From Desulfosporosinus sp. OT (lineage in GTDB: Bacteria > Bacillota > Desulfitobacteriia > Desulfitobacteriales > Desulfitobacteriaceae): a stretch of 38,669 bases of DNA. The notes beneath the pieces are model-generated. The model was given only the letters and a program-made list of their open reading frames with translations. It made no database searches and was not told the DNA's origin. This document shows, in pieces, positions 7,727 to 17,455 of the stretch. The translations under genes and the position numbers were made by a program. Every line of letters begins with the position of its first letter. Position 1 is the first letter of the stretch. Location of the stretch: positions 1-38,669 of the forward strand of contig NZ_AGAF01000276.1 in the NCBI RefSeq assembly GCF_000224515.1, written 5' to 3'.

Positions 7727-9748
7727 TCAAGTTAGTATTGTATCCAGACCCATTCTTGACCGTCTTTCTATCTGTCCGGCTACTTCAAAGTCAGTTAAGA
7801 CCGTGTCGCGGGGCATATATGCCCCAGTGTCGAGACAGGGAGAAGGTTCGGATAGACATGTGTTAACACCCAGGTAAGTATACAGATCAAGATAAATCCA
7901 GGGCTGCAGCACCACAAGTCTGGCGTCGGTATGAGCCGGTTTTTCTGAACTTAGTATACGTTGTACCGTTTCCAGTTCGTTGTCCGTAAAATCCCGCACA
8001 GTAAAACATCCTTTGTTTGCCTTGACTGGATTCAACAGCACAGTAAACATATTTGGATCATTTCCGTAAAGCAGTTCCTTCAATCTTTCATCCTGCATCC
8101 AATCCAGCTTAAAATGTTCGATGATATAAGGTTTAATCCCCGTATATAGCCGAATCATCTCTTCAATTCCGGCACAGGTACCACGCTTTCTGTATAAGTT
8201 CATGGCTTTGTTTATTAACTGCCGTAACTTCTCTTCCGGCCAGTTTTCATCAACAGCAATACCCAGCCAGACCGCAAGACGGTTGAGAAACTCCCCAGGA
8301 ACAGCGAACGGGTCAAAAAGGCCGGTGACATGGTATGTTTGCTCCTCAAGTTTACTAAAAAAGGTTTCAAACAGGGACAGAAAGCGTTCCAGGAAATCCC
8401 GGCTGCTGTCATCTTCCTGATAAACAGCGGGTAAGTACCGTAGATAAGATGACCGCGGAAGATAAACGCGGATACTCCTTAAGATCGGTGATTCTGCTTC
8501 ATTGCCGATAAGTTCAATCCGAAGCCAAAGGTACCGCCCTTTCGAACTTTTGTCGGAGTTATTTTCATCATTCAAAACTAAAGCATCGCCTGGGTTAATG
8601 AGGGGAGGTGACCAGTTCAGGCTGTTCAGGTGCGTAACTATCTTTTCCAGTTTCTCTTCCTCCGCAGCCGCCGAACCTTCGGTTATATAGTCGTCCAGCT
8701 CGTTATGCTCAGCAATCAGATAAGAAACCTTTATTTGTGTATTTTCCGGAATTTTCGCATCAAGGAGGAACTTATGCCACCGGGTTCCCTGTGTGGTGCT
8801 ATCAAAGGCCTTGGAGAAGTAAAGCCCTTTAGGCAGCTGCCCTTCCTCCGGTCTGGCCAGCACGGTCCGCGTCGTCAGGATTGTAAGCTCCACTGCTCCC
8901 AAAACAAAGAGCTTATCCCGCCCATCCACTGCCAATCCCTTAACAGTTCCGCTATAAGCAGTTATCTCGCTGGTGAATTTCCCTGCTAGGTCATATTTAT
9001 AAATGCCGGAATTACAACCAATAAAGATACTGTCCCGGGTATCGACAGCCAAACCGGTAAATTCCCGGTTAAAAGCAAGCAGGCTATAATTTTTCTCCCC
9101 AGAGCCCAGATCCACACTGAGGAGTTTATTTGACTGCCGGTCAAAGCTATAAAGCATACCGCCCCGTGAAACTGTCAGCGCAGTTAAATCTCTGTCCGGA
9201 CCATCGAATACAATCTTCTTTATAAGACATCCTCCGGTGTTGAAGATTAAAACTCTCCGCTCTCCAGCATCCAGAGCGAACAATCTTCCCTCTTCATCCA
9301 CCGCCAAGTCAACAGCAGGAAATCCGATATTGATACACCACCTAAGCTGCCAGTTAACCAGAGCAAAAGCAAAGATTCTCCCCCCTGCTCCTCCATCCCC
9401 TATGTAAACCGTATCCGCAGTGATAGCAATGCTCAGGGGATTCTGAATATAGGCTCCGGTACAGCAAATCCGTTCAAATCTTTTCCGCCTAGAGTCACAA
9501 AGCCATACCGTGCCCTTTTGATCCAGAAGGTAGATCATATTGCACCAGCCAACAGCATAGTCCCTCACTTCCAACTCGGCTGGAAATGCTTCCTTACCTA
9601 CAGCAAGATCGGTTACATATTTCTCAGCCTCAGTTATTTTGATTCCTTCCTCCGAAATCCTCACCCGGACCGGCAGACCTTCATCCCAAGCCGCTTTTTT
9701 ATTCAGCGTAAGAAACTGCATCCGGTCTGCACCTGTACTCATTACCAT
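7727..9748 (-). CDS. eCIS baseplate protein: beta-propeller fused to phage tail protein I-like domain
   Basis: A 673-residue protein in three parts. Residues 45-295 form six or so NHL/propeller-like blades (repeats of the LAVDEEGRLFALDAG, LAVDTRDSIFIG and LAVDGRDKLFVLG type). Residues 300-435 are a beta-sandwich-like middle ending in SPILRSIRVYLPR. Residues 434-565 are a phage tail protein I-type domain: SYLRYLPAVYQEDD, DPFAVPGEFLNRLAVWLGI, and LYRKRGTCAGIEEMIRLYTG. Tail I proteins sit at the baseplate rim and link it to fibres. The ATG at 9748 overlaps the stop of the preceding baseplate gene; a second in-frame ATG at 9742 is equally possible. The propeller may bind the fibre or a cell envelope, but that is inference. 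Confidence 0.82.
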   Translation of the reverse strand: MVMSTGADRMQFLTLNKKAAWDEGLPVRVRISEEGIKITEAEKYVTDLAVGKEAFPAELEVRDYAVGWCNMIYLLDQKGTVWLCDSRRKRFERICCTGAYIQNPLSIAITADTVYIGDGGAGGRIFAFALVNWQLRWCINIGFPAVDLAVDEEGRLFALDAGERRVLIFNTGGCLIKKIVFDGPDRDLTALTVSRGGMLYSFDRQSNKLLSVDLGSGEKNYSLLAFNREFTGLAVDTRDSIFIGCNSGIYKYDLAGKFTSEITAYSGTVKGLAVDGRDKLFVLGAVELTILTTRTVLARPEEGQLPKGLYFSKAFDSTTQGTRWHKFLLDAKIPENTQIKVSYLIAEHNELDDYITEGSAAAEEEKLEKIVTHLNSLNWSPPLINPGDALVLNDENNSDKSSKGRYLWLRIELIGNEAESPILRSIRVYLPRSSYLRYLPAVYQEDDSSRDFLERFLSLFETFFSKLEEQTYHVTGLFDPFAVPGEFLNRLAVWLGIAVDENWPEEKLRQLINKAMNLYRKRGTCAGIEEMIRLYTGIKPYIIEHFKLDWMQDERLKELLYGNDPNMFTVLLNPVKANKGCFTVRDFTDNELETVQRILSSEKPAHTDARLVVLQPWIYLDLYTYLGVNTCLSEPSPCLDTGAYMPRDTVLTDFEVAGQIERRSRMGLDTILT

Positions 9749-11691
9749 ACCGCTCCTTTCTCTGTTCGTCCGGGGCTGAGGATATCAACCCGCCGCTCAC
9801 CCAGGTATACTAATCTCAGCTGCTCAACCTGATTTTTCAGCTGGTCACCTTCCTCCGGACTGGTAACCTCCAATTCTTTTACATAATCGACACCTTCTAT
9901 ATTTTGGATGAGCTGGTACAGTTCCGATTTATAGACCCTCCGACCAAAAGGCCAGCCGGCCTCTTCGGGGCCGCCCCAGACGGGGTGCAGAAAATTCTCC
10001 AGCCCTGCCAGGATTTGCTCCCTGGTGGTTTCCGGATCATAACGCGGCTTAACGCCTACGGAGGCATATATATTGACTACCGTATACTGAGGGGGCAATA
10101 CTTCCACCCTGGTGGTGACTAGCCTGTGCATATCCAGGTGCCGACGGACAGTTTCTAGAAAACCTTCTCCTGGCGTAGGGTTAGGTGCCTGGCTGTAGGG
10201 AACAACCACCACTTTTACCCCCTCCTTTCCCTGAGAGAAGGCTTTGGCTCTAGCCACCCGCAGCCCGGGGGTCATGCAGGCCAGCTTCTCAAAATCATCA
10301 AAGGTCACAGCCCTGGATATTGTATTTAATTCTCTGCGGGCCTGGGCCTTAGCCTGTTCCAGGGTTTCCGGTTCAGCACCGCCAACTGCCGGCAGCTGGT
10401 TTTCGACCAAGAGATGGGCAAGTTCACTGTCCGGCGAGCATAGCAACTTATTTACCGCTCCTGCTTTTAGATTGCCTTTTTCACCACCGCCAACCTGATA
10501 CGTTACAACACGGATATTCTTTTCCCCCGCCCTGACCGGCGCCGAGGGAACCGCTCCGTTAACCCCGTCACCGAATAATACTTCACCGGTTTCAGAGTTT
10601 AATACGTAATGCCGGTCATCGGGTTCTGAGGCGTCTAAATCGTCAACCCTCTGCCAGTCCCGCCACATCAGGGTCATTCGGTTACCTTCTCTGTTTCTTT
10701 CCTCAACCTGCAGGGCAAAGGTTGAGGAAATCACAGGAGTACGTCGAAGGATAATTTTTTGCCCCGGCAGGCCGCTGCCGTAGGTCAGCAGCAACGGATT
10801 GTCCCCACTGCTTAAGGTCTCTTGCTGTACCGCCCCGATCGTGTTATACAGGATGTTATGAATTTTAGGTGGTATTTCGTAGCCGTCCTGCACCACGGTA
10901 CAGCGGAGCCAAAAGTTTATCTTCTCCTGCTGCAGCTTTGAATCCGGCATAGCGAGGTATACTCTGCCACTCCGGAACAGGCCGAGGGTTTCATCTTTGA
11001 CAAGGTTTAGCGGCCACCAATCCCCAGTCTCTCCAGAGACCGACCAACCTATTTCCCTATAACCATATTCCCAGCTGACCCTGGCCGTAGGGATGATTTC
11101 CGGCTGCTCACCATAATGGCTCCCCTCTTCCGGGTAATCTTCAAACAGATTGACCGTCAACGTTAGCTCTGCAGGGGAATTATCAAAGCCCAGATAAAGT
11201 CTGCTGCCTTGGGCAGCTTTTTCACCGAAGGCATAGTAGTATAGGCCCAAACGCCGGTTTGTTTCGGTATTATCCGAGAAATTTCCTGCGGCAGTTAAAA
11301 TTTTCACCAGCTCCGCCTTATTTAAACTGATCGTTTCCAGGGTTTCAAAAATTACTTCGCCTGCCAAGAGTTTAGTCCCCTGGGGCACAACCAGTGGTGA
11401 AGCTGCAGCATACTCTTCCGGCAGGGAGAAGGTCACGTCTACTTTTGCCGGAACAGCCTCTTTGGGCCTGATACCCAACAGCCGCAAAAATTTCAGGTAA
11501 TTCTGCTCTCCCACCTGGTCCATGTAATAATGCTGCATCTCGACCAGCCAGGCAAAAAGTTCAATAAAGGTCATCCCGGGATCGTGGGGGTTATAATCAG
11601 TCCATTCCGGCGTAAACCGGGGAATTAATTTTAAAGCGTCTTCTACGATCTCTCGGAAGCTTTTATCATCTAATACCGGTAAAGGTAGCAT
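9742..11691 (-). CDS. Baseplate J-like protein (eCIS baseplate wedge, Afp11/12-like)
   Basis: A 649-residue protein with a GGAGGG ribosome binding site. The N-terminus (RFTPEWTDYNPHDPGMTFIE, LFAWLVEMQHYYMDQV) is the hallmark of the baseplate assembly J family in contractile injection systems. The C-terminal third has the ARRELNTISRAVTFDDFEKL block and GWPFGRRVYKSELYQLIQNI near residue 590, also typical. It forms part of the baseplate wedge and would contact the second J-like protein upstream (11719-14973), with which it shares overall layout. It overlaps the next gene by 7 bases, so the two are translationally coupled. Confidence 0.9.
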   Translation of the reverse strand: MLPLPVLDDKSFREIVEDALKLIPRFTPEWTDYNPHDPGMTFIELFAWLVEMQHYYMDQVGEQNYLKFLRLLGIRPKEAVPAKVDVTFSLPEEYAAASPLVVPQGTKLLAGEVIFETLETISLNKAELVKILTAAGNFSDNTETNRRLGLYYYAFGEKAAQGSRLYLGFDNSPAELTLTVNLFEDYPEEGSHYGEQPEIIPTARVSWEYGYREIGWSVSGETGDWWPLNLVKDETLGLFRSGRVYLAMPDSKLQQEKINFWLRCTVVQDGYEIPPKIHNILYNTIGAVQQETLSSGDNPLLLTYGSGLPGQKIILRRTPVISSTFALQVEERNREGNRMTLMWRDWQRVDDLDASEPDDRHYVLNSETGEVLFGDGVNGAVPSAPVRAGEKNIRVVTYQVGGGEKGNLKAGAVNKLLCSPDSELAHLLVENQLPAVGGAEPETLEQAKAQARRELNTISRAVTFDDFEKLACMTPGLRVARAKAFSQGKEGVKVVVVPYSQAPNPTPGEGFLETVRRHLDMHRLVTTRVEVLPPQYTVVNIYASVGVKPRYDPETTREQILAGLENFLHPVWGGPEEAGWPFGRRVYKSELYQLIQNIEGVDYVKELEVTSPEEGDQLKNQVEQLRLVYLGERRVDILSPGRTEKGAVW

Positions 11692-11718
11692 AGTTTTCCC
11701 TCCTCCAGCGGGGCGGCG

Positions 11719-14700
11719 TTAACGCGGCTGTTGACCGCCCGGCGGCCGGACAGTTACATTGTGGTTACCGCTATATATGAGAACATAGTCCTCAATATCG
11801 CTGTCGTCCACGGTAAGTTCCGTCACAAAGTCCACACCCTCAATACTCTCAAGTAACCCATAGAAATCAGAAAGATAAGGATGCCGACCAAACTCCCAAC
11901 CCTTCCTATCACTTCCGCCACTTAGCGGGTGAAGGAAGGCCTTTAACCTTTCCATTGAAGTCTTCTCTACTAACGGCGCCATTTCAAACTCTGTAGTTAC
12001 AAGGGTAGCTATAACGGAAATTTCTTTGTACTCCGGTTCTCTGATCAGAAGCTGTCCTCTGCTGGTGACCACCCCGGCAGCCCGTTCCCGGAGAAATTTT
12101 TCCACCCGTCGTTTTAGCTGCAGATCAGGCCGGGGCTTGGCTTCACCGCCCTCGGGGACGATGATAACCGTCACCCAGCCCGTCTGTTTTTCCCACCTGT
12201 CGTTGCAGTTGGGGAAGCATTTGACCCGAGCAACACTGCGAGAGGCTTGACGAGCCAGCCATTCATAGTCTTCGACGGTGACAGCCCGGTTACCATGCTT
12301 CAACATCTGCGGCCCCCGAGTAAGAGCCTGTTCCACAAGTTCGGTATCGGTTCCACCGGCGGCAGCCACATGGTTCACCACTTTGTCCACAAAAGCTACC
12401 GAGGTCCGCATCCCAGAGATTTCGCCTGCCCCCACATTACCTCTGGCCCCTCCTCCGGTGCGGTATTCCGCTTTGATATTGTTCAAGCTCACAGGCAAGG
12501 CTGCTCCGTTGATGCCATTACCAAAACTGGCCTGACCAAAGGCCCGGTCAATCATATAATGACGCTCATCACCTGCAGATTCAGCCAGGTCTTCCACCGA
12601 CTCCCACCTGACCCAAAATTCCTGGACAGTGCCTTTTTCATCTCTAACTTCTCTTGTTTCTACTCTACCATTTCTGAGCAGAGCTGCCCGCTCTTCTTCT
12701 GACAGGACACTAAATTCATTTACCCAGATAGCTTCCGAAATTACCGGAGTTCTCCGTAGCCTAAACTTCTGCCCAGACTCACCATCGCCCGACCCGATAA
12801 TTTCATCCCTGACTGTCTCAGCCTGGGACGCCCAGACCGTATTCAGACGTATATCCTTTAGCCAAAGCGTCTGCTCGGGTGTTCCTGCATCAGGCACCCG
12901 GTCAAACTTAGCGTCCGCGTCAACAGCCCGTATCCAGCTAAGTTCAGCCCCGAAAAGAAACAGGCGGGTAAAATCTGGCGGACCAACAAATTCAACGTTT
13001 CCACTGTAGGTGAGATTGTTTGTCCCATCCAGTGCTTCCAGTCGCACCGTATCGGTCCTGCCGTCAGCTTCCCGGTAATACTCCCAGGTAAACCGTGGTA
13101 TTTCTTCCGCTTTATATTCCTGTTCCTCCAGGTTCAGAAACATGCTTACCGGTCCTTTTAAAGGAGGTCGATCAAAGCCCAGGTAAAGGGCAGGTCTGCC
13201 GTCTGGCAAAACGTCAAAGGGTTTGAATAACCCCAATTTACACACCGAAAACTGGAGGTTGTTATAGGCTATACATTTTTCAACCTTTGGGAGTTCGGCA
13301 GCTGCATAGGCATAACCAATTTTCAGGCTGCACAGCTTTGGGGGCCGTATATCACCTGAATTCACCTGCCAGGTTTCCGGATTGGCGTTAACCTTGATAT
13401 ACTTTTCTTTACCATAGTCCCCGTTGATAATCCGGACCCTGATCCAGAAGTTCTCTTGACCGTTGACGGTGGTTGGCACCAGGTCTGAAGGGCATTTGAA
13501 ACTTACTGAACCGGGTTGAGTAAAGTTTTCCGTACCGTCCTCAAGGCTTTTAACAGCCTGCCAGCCTGTGCCGTTCCAGTATTCCCATGAAAGCATCAAC
13601 TCATCTGAAGGCGCTGCTTTAATCAGCTCGGCAAGTTTTTTATAATCCGTGTTTTTGTCATAGAATTCCTTTTCGGCTGCTTCTTTGATGTTCTGTGCTC
13701 TTTTTAAGCTGACTGGATGTTGAGGGTCAGACAGTATCCGTGCCAGTTCCTCAACTGATTTATTTAAGAGTTTACTCACTGTATCGATGGGAAATGGTTT
13801 ATTGTTTTCTTTATTGTTAATTAACCGTTCCTCAAATTCGGGGCCAATACCCTGAACTAGCCTTACCGGTAGGAACTCCGGATCATCAGGAAACAGATTG
13901 ATCTGAAGGTTAATTTCGGCACCTTTCTTTGACAGAGCGTCATTATTGGCAATATAAAAGGTATCAAAGGTTCTTGGCCGTTTACCGAAGGGGTACACCG
14001 GCGGTTTTTCCAGAACCGGTATGCTAAGGGGAATATCGTTACAAAATAATCCATCGGGATCAGGCAATGTATATAAAGGTCCGGAGTGGACCATGATATG
14101 GTCAATCTGGAGCTTGTTAAAAACCGACTCCTTAGTCATCGGTTCAACTATCCTGCAACGCAGCCAGAAGCTTTCCATCTCAAAGACCTTTGTTTTTGTA
14201 AATCCGGAATCAAAGTCTTTGTCTAAAGTAACATTAACCCATTGCCGGGCTTCACCGTCTTTTCTGATTACTGCCGCAACTTTCAACTGGTCTTCTCGAT
14301 CCTCGTGGGAAGAAACCCAGCGGTCGCAGTCTTTATTCCACCACTCCCAGGAAATATCCCTGATTAAGTTTTCTTTGGTCAGATCTGTACCCATAGCATA
14401 AAAACTTATGTCCACTGATGCCCGGCCCTTGAGGTTCAGGATTTCACTGTGGGCCAGATACATACTGTGCTCCTGCAGGTTTTGATTCTCTTTTCCGGCA
14501 AAAAGTCTGGCTCTGTTGTCACCCTGTAATACCGGTGTATGTTCAAAGATCCCGTCCAATGCTGGTACAGTTGTAAATACTTTGCAAAGTTTGGCTGGCG
14601 TGGCCAGGATATTCCTTTCCGTTTCGAAAATAACCGGCGCCCCGCCATCGGGGGGGTTAGCAGCAACCTGCGTCCCCACCGGAATAAGCACCGCTCCTAC

Positions 14701-14973
14701 AGCGCCCATACTTAAGCTAAAGGTTACCGGGGCGCGAGCCTGCTGAGGCGGCAGGAGCTGTATCCCAATCATTTCCATAAAAGCAACGAGGTTTTTATAA
14801 GGAACCTGTCTAAACCGTTTACAGGCCCCTTCATACATTAGTGCAAATATGTTAACCAGTGCCGCCCCCGGATCATTTTCATCATTAACAAACTCCCACT
14901 CCGGTGTGTAAAAAGGTATGAGTTCACTTATTTGTTTCACGATATCTTTGAGTTCAACACCAGAATCCTGCAT
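11719..14973 (-). CDS. Large baseplate J-like protein with HhH-like insert (Afp11-like)
   Basis: A 1084-residue paralogue of the downstream J-like protein, starting after a GGGGGGTGAG ribosome binding site. The N-terminus reads LIPFYTPEWEFVNDENDPGA, followed by LVNIFALMYEGACKRFRQVP. The C-terminal part has AVTVEDYEWLARQASRSVAR and GWEFGRHPYLSDFYGLLESI, as expected for baseplate J. Around residues 375-440 (about 13650-13850) lies an inserted helical segment beginning QGIGPEFEERLINNK, which resembles a helix-hairpin-helix/DUF4332-type fold. This insert makes it longer than its paralogue. It would be the inner wedge protein of the baseplate. A similar helical motif ends the fibre-like protein, which suggests a shared docking device (inference). 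Confidence 0.88.
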   Translation of the reverse strand: MQDSGVELKDIVKQISELIPFYTPEWEFVNDENDPGAALVNIFALMYEGACKRFRQVPYKNLVAFMEMIGIQLLPPQQARAPVTFSLSMGAVGAVLIPVGTQVAANPPDGGAPVIFETERNILATPAKLCKVFTTVPALDGIFEHTPVLQGDNRARLFAGKENQNLQEHSMYLAHSEILNLKGRASVDISFYAMGTDLTKENLIRDISWEWWNKDCDRWVSSHEDREDQLKVAAVIRKDGEARQWVNVTLDKDFDSGFTKTKVFEMESFWLRCRIVEPMTKESVFNKLQIDHIMVHSGPLYTLPDPDGLFCNDIPLSIPVLEKPPVYPFGKRPRTFDTFYIANNDALSKKGAEINLQINLFPDDPEFLPVRLVQGIGPEFEERLINNKENNKPFPIDTVSKLLNKSVEELARILSDPQHPVSLKRAQNIKEAAEKEFYDKNTDYKKLAELIKAAPSDELMLSWEYWNGTGWQAVKSLEDGTENFTQPGSVSFKCPSDLVPTTVNGQENFWIRVRIINGDYGKEKYIKVNANPETWQVNSGDIRPPKLCSLKIGYAYAAAELPKVEKCIAYNNLQFSVCKLGLFKPFDVLPDGRPALYLGFDRPPLKGPVSMFLNLEEQEYKAEEIPRFTWEYYREADGRTDTVRLEALDGTNNLTYSGNVEFVGPPDFTRLFLFGAELSWIRAVDADAKFDRVPDAGTPEQTLWLKDIRLNTVWASQAETVRDEIIGSGDGESGQKFRLRRTPVISEAIWVNEFSVLSEEERAALLRNGRVETREVRDEKGTVQEFWVRWESVEDLAESAGDERHYMIDRAFGQASFGNGINGAALPVSLNNIKAEYRTGGGARGNVGAGEISGMRTSVAFVDKVVNHVAAAGGTDTELVEQALTRGPQMLKHGNRAVTVEDYEWLARQASRSVARVKCFPNCNDRWEKQTGWVTVIIVPEGGEAKPRPDLQLKRRVEKFLRERAAGVVTSRGQLLIREPEYKEISVIATLVTTEFEMAPLVEKTSMERLKAFLHPLSGGSDRKGWEFGRHPYLSDFYGLLESIEGVDFVTELTVDDSDIEDYVLIYSGNHNVTVRPPGGQQPR

Positions 14974-14998
14974 TATCTCACCCCCCTCAAATCATCTA

Positions 14999-15394
14999 TT
15001 AACCTTCATTAAGATAAAAAGGGTAGACCAGGTTTAACTGGTTATTAGTAGAACGCACACGATAATCTAGGGCAATTTCCAATTTTCCGTCAGCCGCCTT
15101 CCCTGGAGACACGTTAATCCTGATAATCTCAATTCTCGGTTCCCAGCGGATAAGGGCTTCACGCACCTTTGATTCAATCATGCCCATTGTAGCGACATCC
15201 ATGGCGGCAAACACAAAGTCATGAATTCCACAGCCAAAATCGGGCCGCATTACCCTTTCACCTTTGGCGGTGTCCAGAATTATCCAAATTGCTTCCCGAA
15301 TATCCTGCTCATATTCCGACATGGCAATTTTTCCGGTCAAACCGTCAATCTGAACAGGGAATTTCCACCCTCTACCCAAGAATTCCTTAGCCAT
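14999..15394 (-). CDS. gp25-like baseplate wedge protein (GPW/gp25 family)
   Basis: The frame opens at 15418, but MAKEFLGRGWKFPVQIDGLT at 15394, preceded by AGGTGAGG, fits the family start better. The product is 131 residues. The FLGRGWKFPV start, YEQDIREAIWIILDTAKGER and VMRPDFGCGIHDFVF are diagnostic of the gp25 baseplate wedge component (Afp9 in the antifeeding prophage), which nucleates sheath assembly on the baseplate. It lies 25 bases from the large J-like gene and 30 bases from the PAAR gene, in a tight operon. Confidence 0.9.
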   Translation of the reverse strand: MAKEFLGRGWKFPVQIDGLTGKIAMSEYEQDIREAIWIILDTAKGERVMRPDFGCGIHDFVFAAMDVATMGMIESKVREALIRWEPRIEIIRINVSPGKAADGKLEIALDYRVRSTNNQLNLVYPFYLNEG

Positions 15395-15424
15395 GGTTAC
15401 ATCCTCACCTTTCACCATCGGTGT

Positions 15425-15718
15425 TCACCCGATCATTACCGTAGATTCTCCCATCGCTACCGAATTTGGCGGCCCACTCTCCGTGATCATATCCCCCATT
15501 CGCACGGCCGGCAGGTTATTGATGAGCACAGTGGTGCTGCCCATAGTCACCATTCCCCCGACATGAGGAACGGTTCCTGTAACCAGCGGGCAATTATGGA
15601 CGTCTGAATTTGCCCGCCAGGCTGGCTTTCCGCCAATTAAAACATTTACACTACCCGGTCCTGGACCAAGCGGAGTGCCGTGGGCAGTGGTATCGCCCAC
15701 CCTTGCAGCTGGCGGCAT
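15425..15718 (-). CDS. PAAR-domain spike tip protein
   Basis: Ninety-seven residues starting at the ATG at 15718; the longer frame from 15736 would use a TTG buried in the GAGGAGG ribosome binding site. The sequence has three PAAR-type blocks: MPPAARVGDTTAHGTPLGPG, PHVGGMVTMGSTTVLINNLP and AVRMGDMITESGPPNSVAMG. PAAR proteins form a sharp, metal-capped cone on the trimeric spike (Afp10 equivalent). No effector domain is fused, so this is a pure tip. It overlaps no neighbour but sits 15 bases from the spike gene's stop. Confidence 0.93.
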   Translation of the reverse strand: MPPAARVGDTTAHGTPLGPGPGSVNVLIGGKPAWRANSDVHNCPLVTGTVPHVGGMVTMGSTTVLINNLPAVRMGDMITESGPPNSVAMGESTVMIG

Positions 15719-15732
15719 AAAGACCAACCTCC

Positions 15733-16389
15733 TCAATTGATTTTAACCATTGAACCCTTAATAGTAAGGATACCGCTGGACTTTAAAGTCATGGAAGCAT
15801 CCGCCTCCAGTTCGATCATCTGGGCCTTGATTTTGAGCTGTGCCGCGCTTGTAATCGTTAATGAGTTCTGGGCTGAATCGATGATGATAGAATTCGAACC
15901 GGTTTTATCTTTGATCTCAATTTTTTCCTGACCTGCGGAATCATCCAAAACCAGTGTATGCCCGCCTTTAGTACGGATCTCTAGTTTTTCCTTTTTCTGT
16001 TCGCTGTCATCGTTAAAAATTATCTCATGCCCGCTTCTAGATTTGATCTTACGTATATTGTTCTTACCATCACTGTTAGTCTCCGGCGGCTTGTCTTTAC
16101 CGTTCCACAGCATTCCGATAACATAAGGCTGATCAATATTACCCTGGCCAAAAGCCACTAAAACCTCATCATCAACTTCCGGCAGAAAGAAACTGCCTCG
16201 TTCGCTACCGGCCATTAAGGTGGCCAATCGGGCCCAGTCACTCTCATCCTCACTCTCCCGCCAGGGGAATTTCACCTTTACCCGGCCCATACCTTCAGGA
16301 TCTTTGTTATTGGTGACAATCCCGATGACTACTCCGCATAGTTTCTCCGCATCATCCTGGTCTGTTCTTAACAAATCAACTATGTTCAT
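15733..16389 (-). CDS. gpV/gp5-like spike protein (OB-fold plus beta-helix)
   Basis: A 218-residue trimeric spike. Residues 18-100 form the gp5-type OB fold (VVIGIVTNNKDPEGMGRVKV, WARLATLMAGSERGSFFLPE, VDDEVLVAFGQGNIDQPYVI). Residues 115-218 carry short alternating beta repeats (EIIFNDDSEQ, HTLVLDDSAG, SIIIDSAQN) that build the triangular beta-helix needle on which the PAAR tip sits. Together with the gpD-like gene before it, it replaces a single fused VgrG (Afp8): here hub and spike are separate genes. It overlaps the stop of the gpD-like gene by 4 bases. Confidence 0.9.
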   Translation of the reverse strand: MNIVDLLRTDQDDAEKLCGVVIGIVTNNKDPEGMGRVKVKFPWRESEDESDWARLATLMAGSERGSFFLPEVDDEVLVAFGQGNIDQPYVIGMLWNGKDKPPETNSDGKNNIRKIKSRSGHEIIFNDDSEQKKEKLEIRTKGGHTLVLDDSAGQEKIEIKDKTGSNSIIIDSAQNSLTITSAAQLKIKAQMIELEADASMTLKSSGILTIKGSMVKIN

Positions 16390-17451
16390 ATCTTTTTCCC
16401 TTCAACATTGAACGTTGTCCGGTAGCCTAAACTGCTGATCGTATGTTGAGTGCCTAAAATATAATATGTCCTGCTGAAGGTTTTACCTAAGCCCACCAGT
16501 TTCAGGTACCCACCTGGCATTATGTCCGGTAACCCAATAGATTCACCGCCGCCAGTAAGCAGCTTTTTAGCTCGTCGATTGTACTCTGTTTTAGCTTTAA
16601 GGTCTGCTTCTTCCTGAGAACGCACAGAACAACTGATACGTTCCACAATCTCTTTCCGAAAAGCTTCACTGACCAGTTCACCACCGCTTTTTTTTCCATC
16701 ATCGCTACCGGTCTCATCTCCTACGCCGGCTTTGCCCACAATAACCTTCTTAGCCAAGGCATCCCAGCCTCTAACCTCTATCCCTGAAACCTGCCCGGAA
16801 ATATTGATCCGCGGTGCAAAAGCAAGTAAATTCTTACCCCATTCCAAAGTCAGCAGCTCCAGCTTTCTTTTCGCCGGGTCCCTGAAATAAAGGGTTTTAC
16901 CGAGGATAAAAAATTCAAAACCATTTCTGGCCGCCAGCCTGGTGAGAAAATTAAAGTCACTCTCCCCGTCCTGAACCACCTTAGAGTGCTTTATTTTGCT
17001 TTCTTCTATTTCAACACCGTCCAATTTATATTTAGCTGCGATTTTTCTTGCTATCTCACTGTCTTTGACCTCATCCCAAGAAAAGCTGCTGCTCCCTTTC
17101 ATCATCAGATGGGAAATGTCCAGACCTCTCACTTCCACCTGGGGAAAACCGCCAGCAGGAAAAGTAATATCCACCGCCGTTACCAATCCAAAAAGCACAG
17201 ATTGCAGACGGTCGTAATATCCCATCTTTATATCGACCTTTTTTTCCAACGGATAAATATTGGTCCAGCCAATTAAAGTCCTTTCTGACGATGTCGAAGG
17301 CATTATTCACGGTAAAAGAAAAGCTGTCCGCGCCCTCCACAGTGTTTTCTACCATGACGTCGGTAAGCTCCATCCCTTCCTGAAGGATATCAGTGTTTTC
17401 GATAAGAACTTCATAAGCAGGAGCATAAAAATTGTGATACTTCTTTTCCAT
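16386..17451 (-). pseudogene. gpD-like hub protein (VgrG hub part), apparent frameshift at an A7 tract
   Basis: Two overlapping frames together encode one gpD/late-control-D-type hub of about 355 residues. The 5' part (from 17451) gives EVLIENTDILQEGMELTDVM, SFSFTVNNAFDIV and NWLDQYLSVGKK. The 3' part carries on naturally with VDIKMGYYDRLQSVLFGLV, VEVRGLDISHLMM, then GDETGSDDGKK and the GGYLKLVGLGKTFSRTYYIL end. The frames meet at a run of seven A on the coding strand (17239-17245); removing one A restores a single frame. This could be a sequencing error, a true mutation, or transcriptional slippage/recoding on the A tract. The gene order (LysM, gpD, gpV) matches other eCIS loci. Without the full hub, no spike complex could form. 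Confidence 0.82.
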
Positions 17452-17455
17452 TTCA

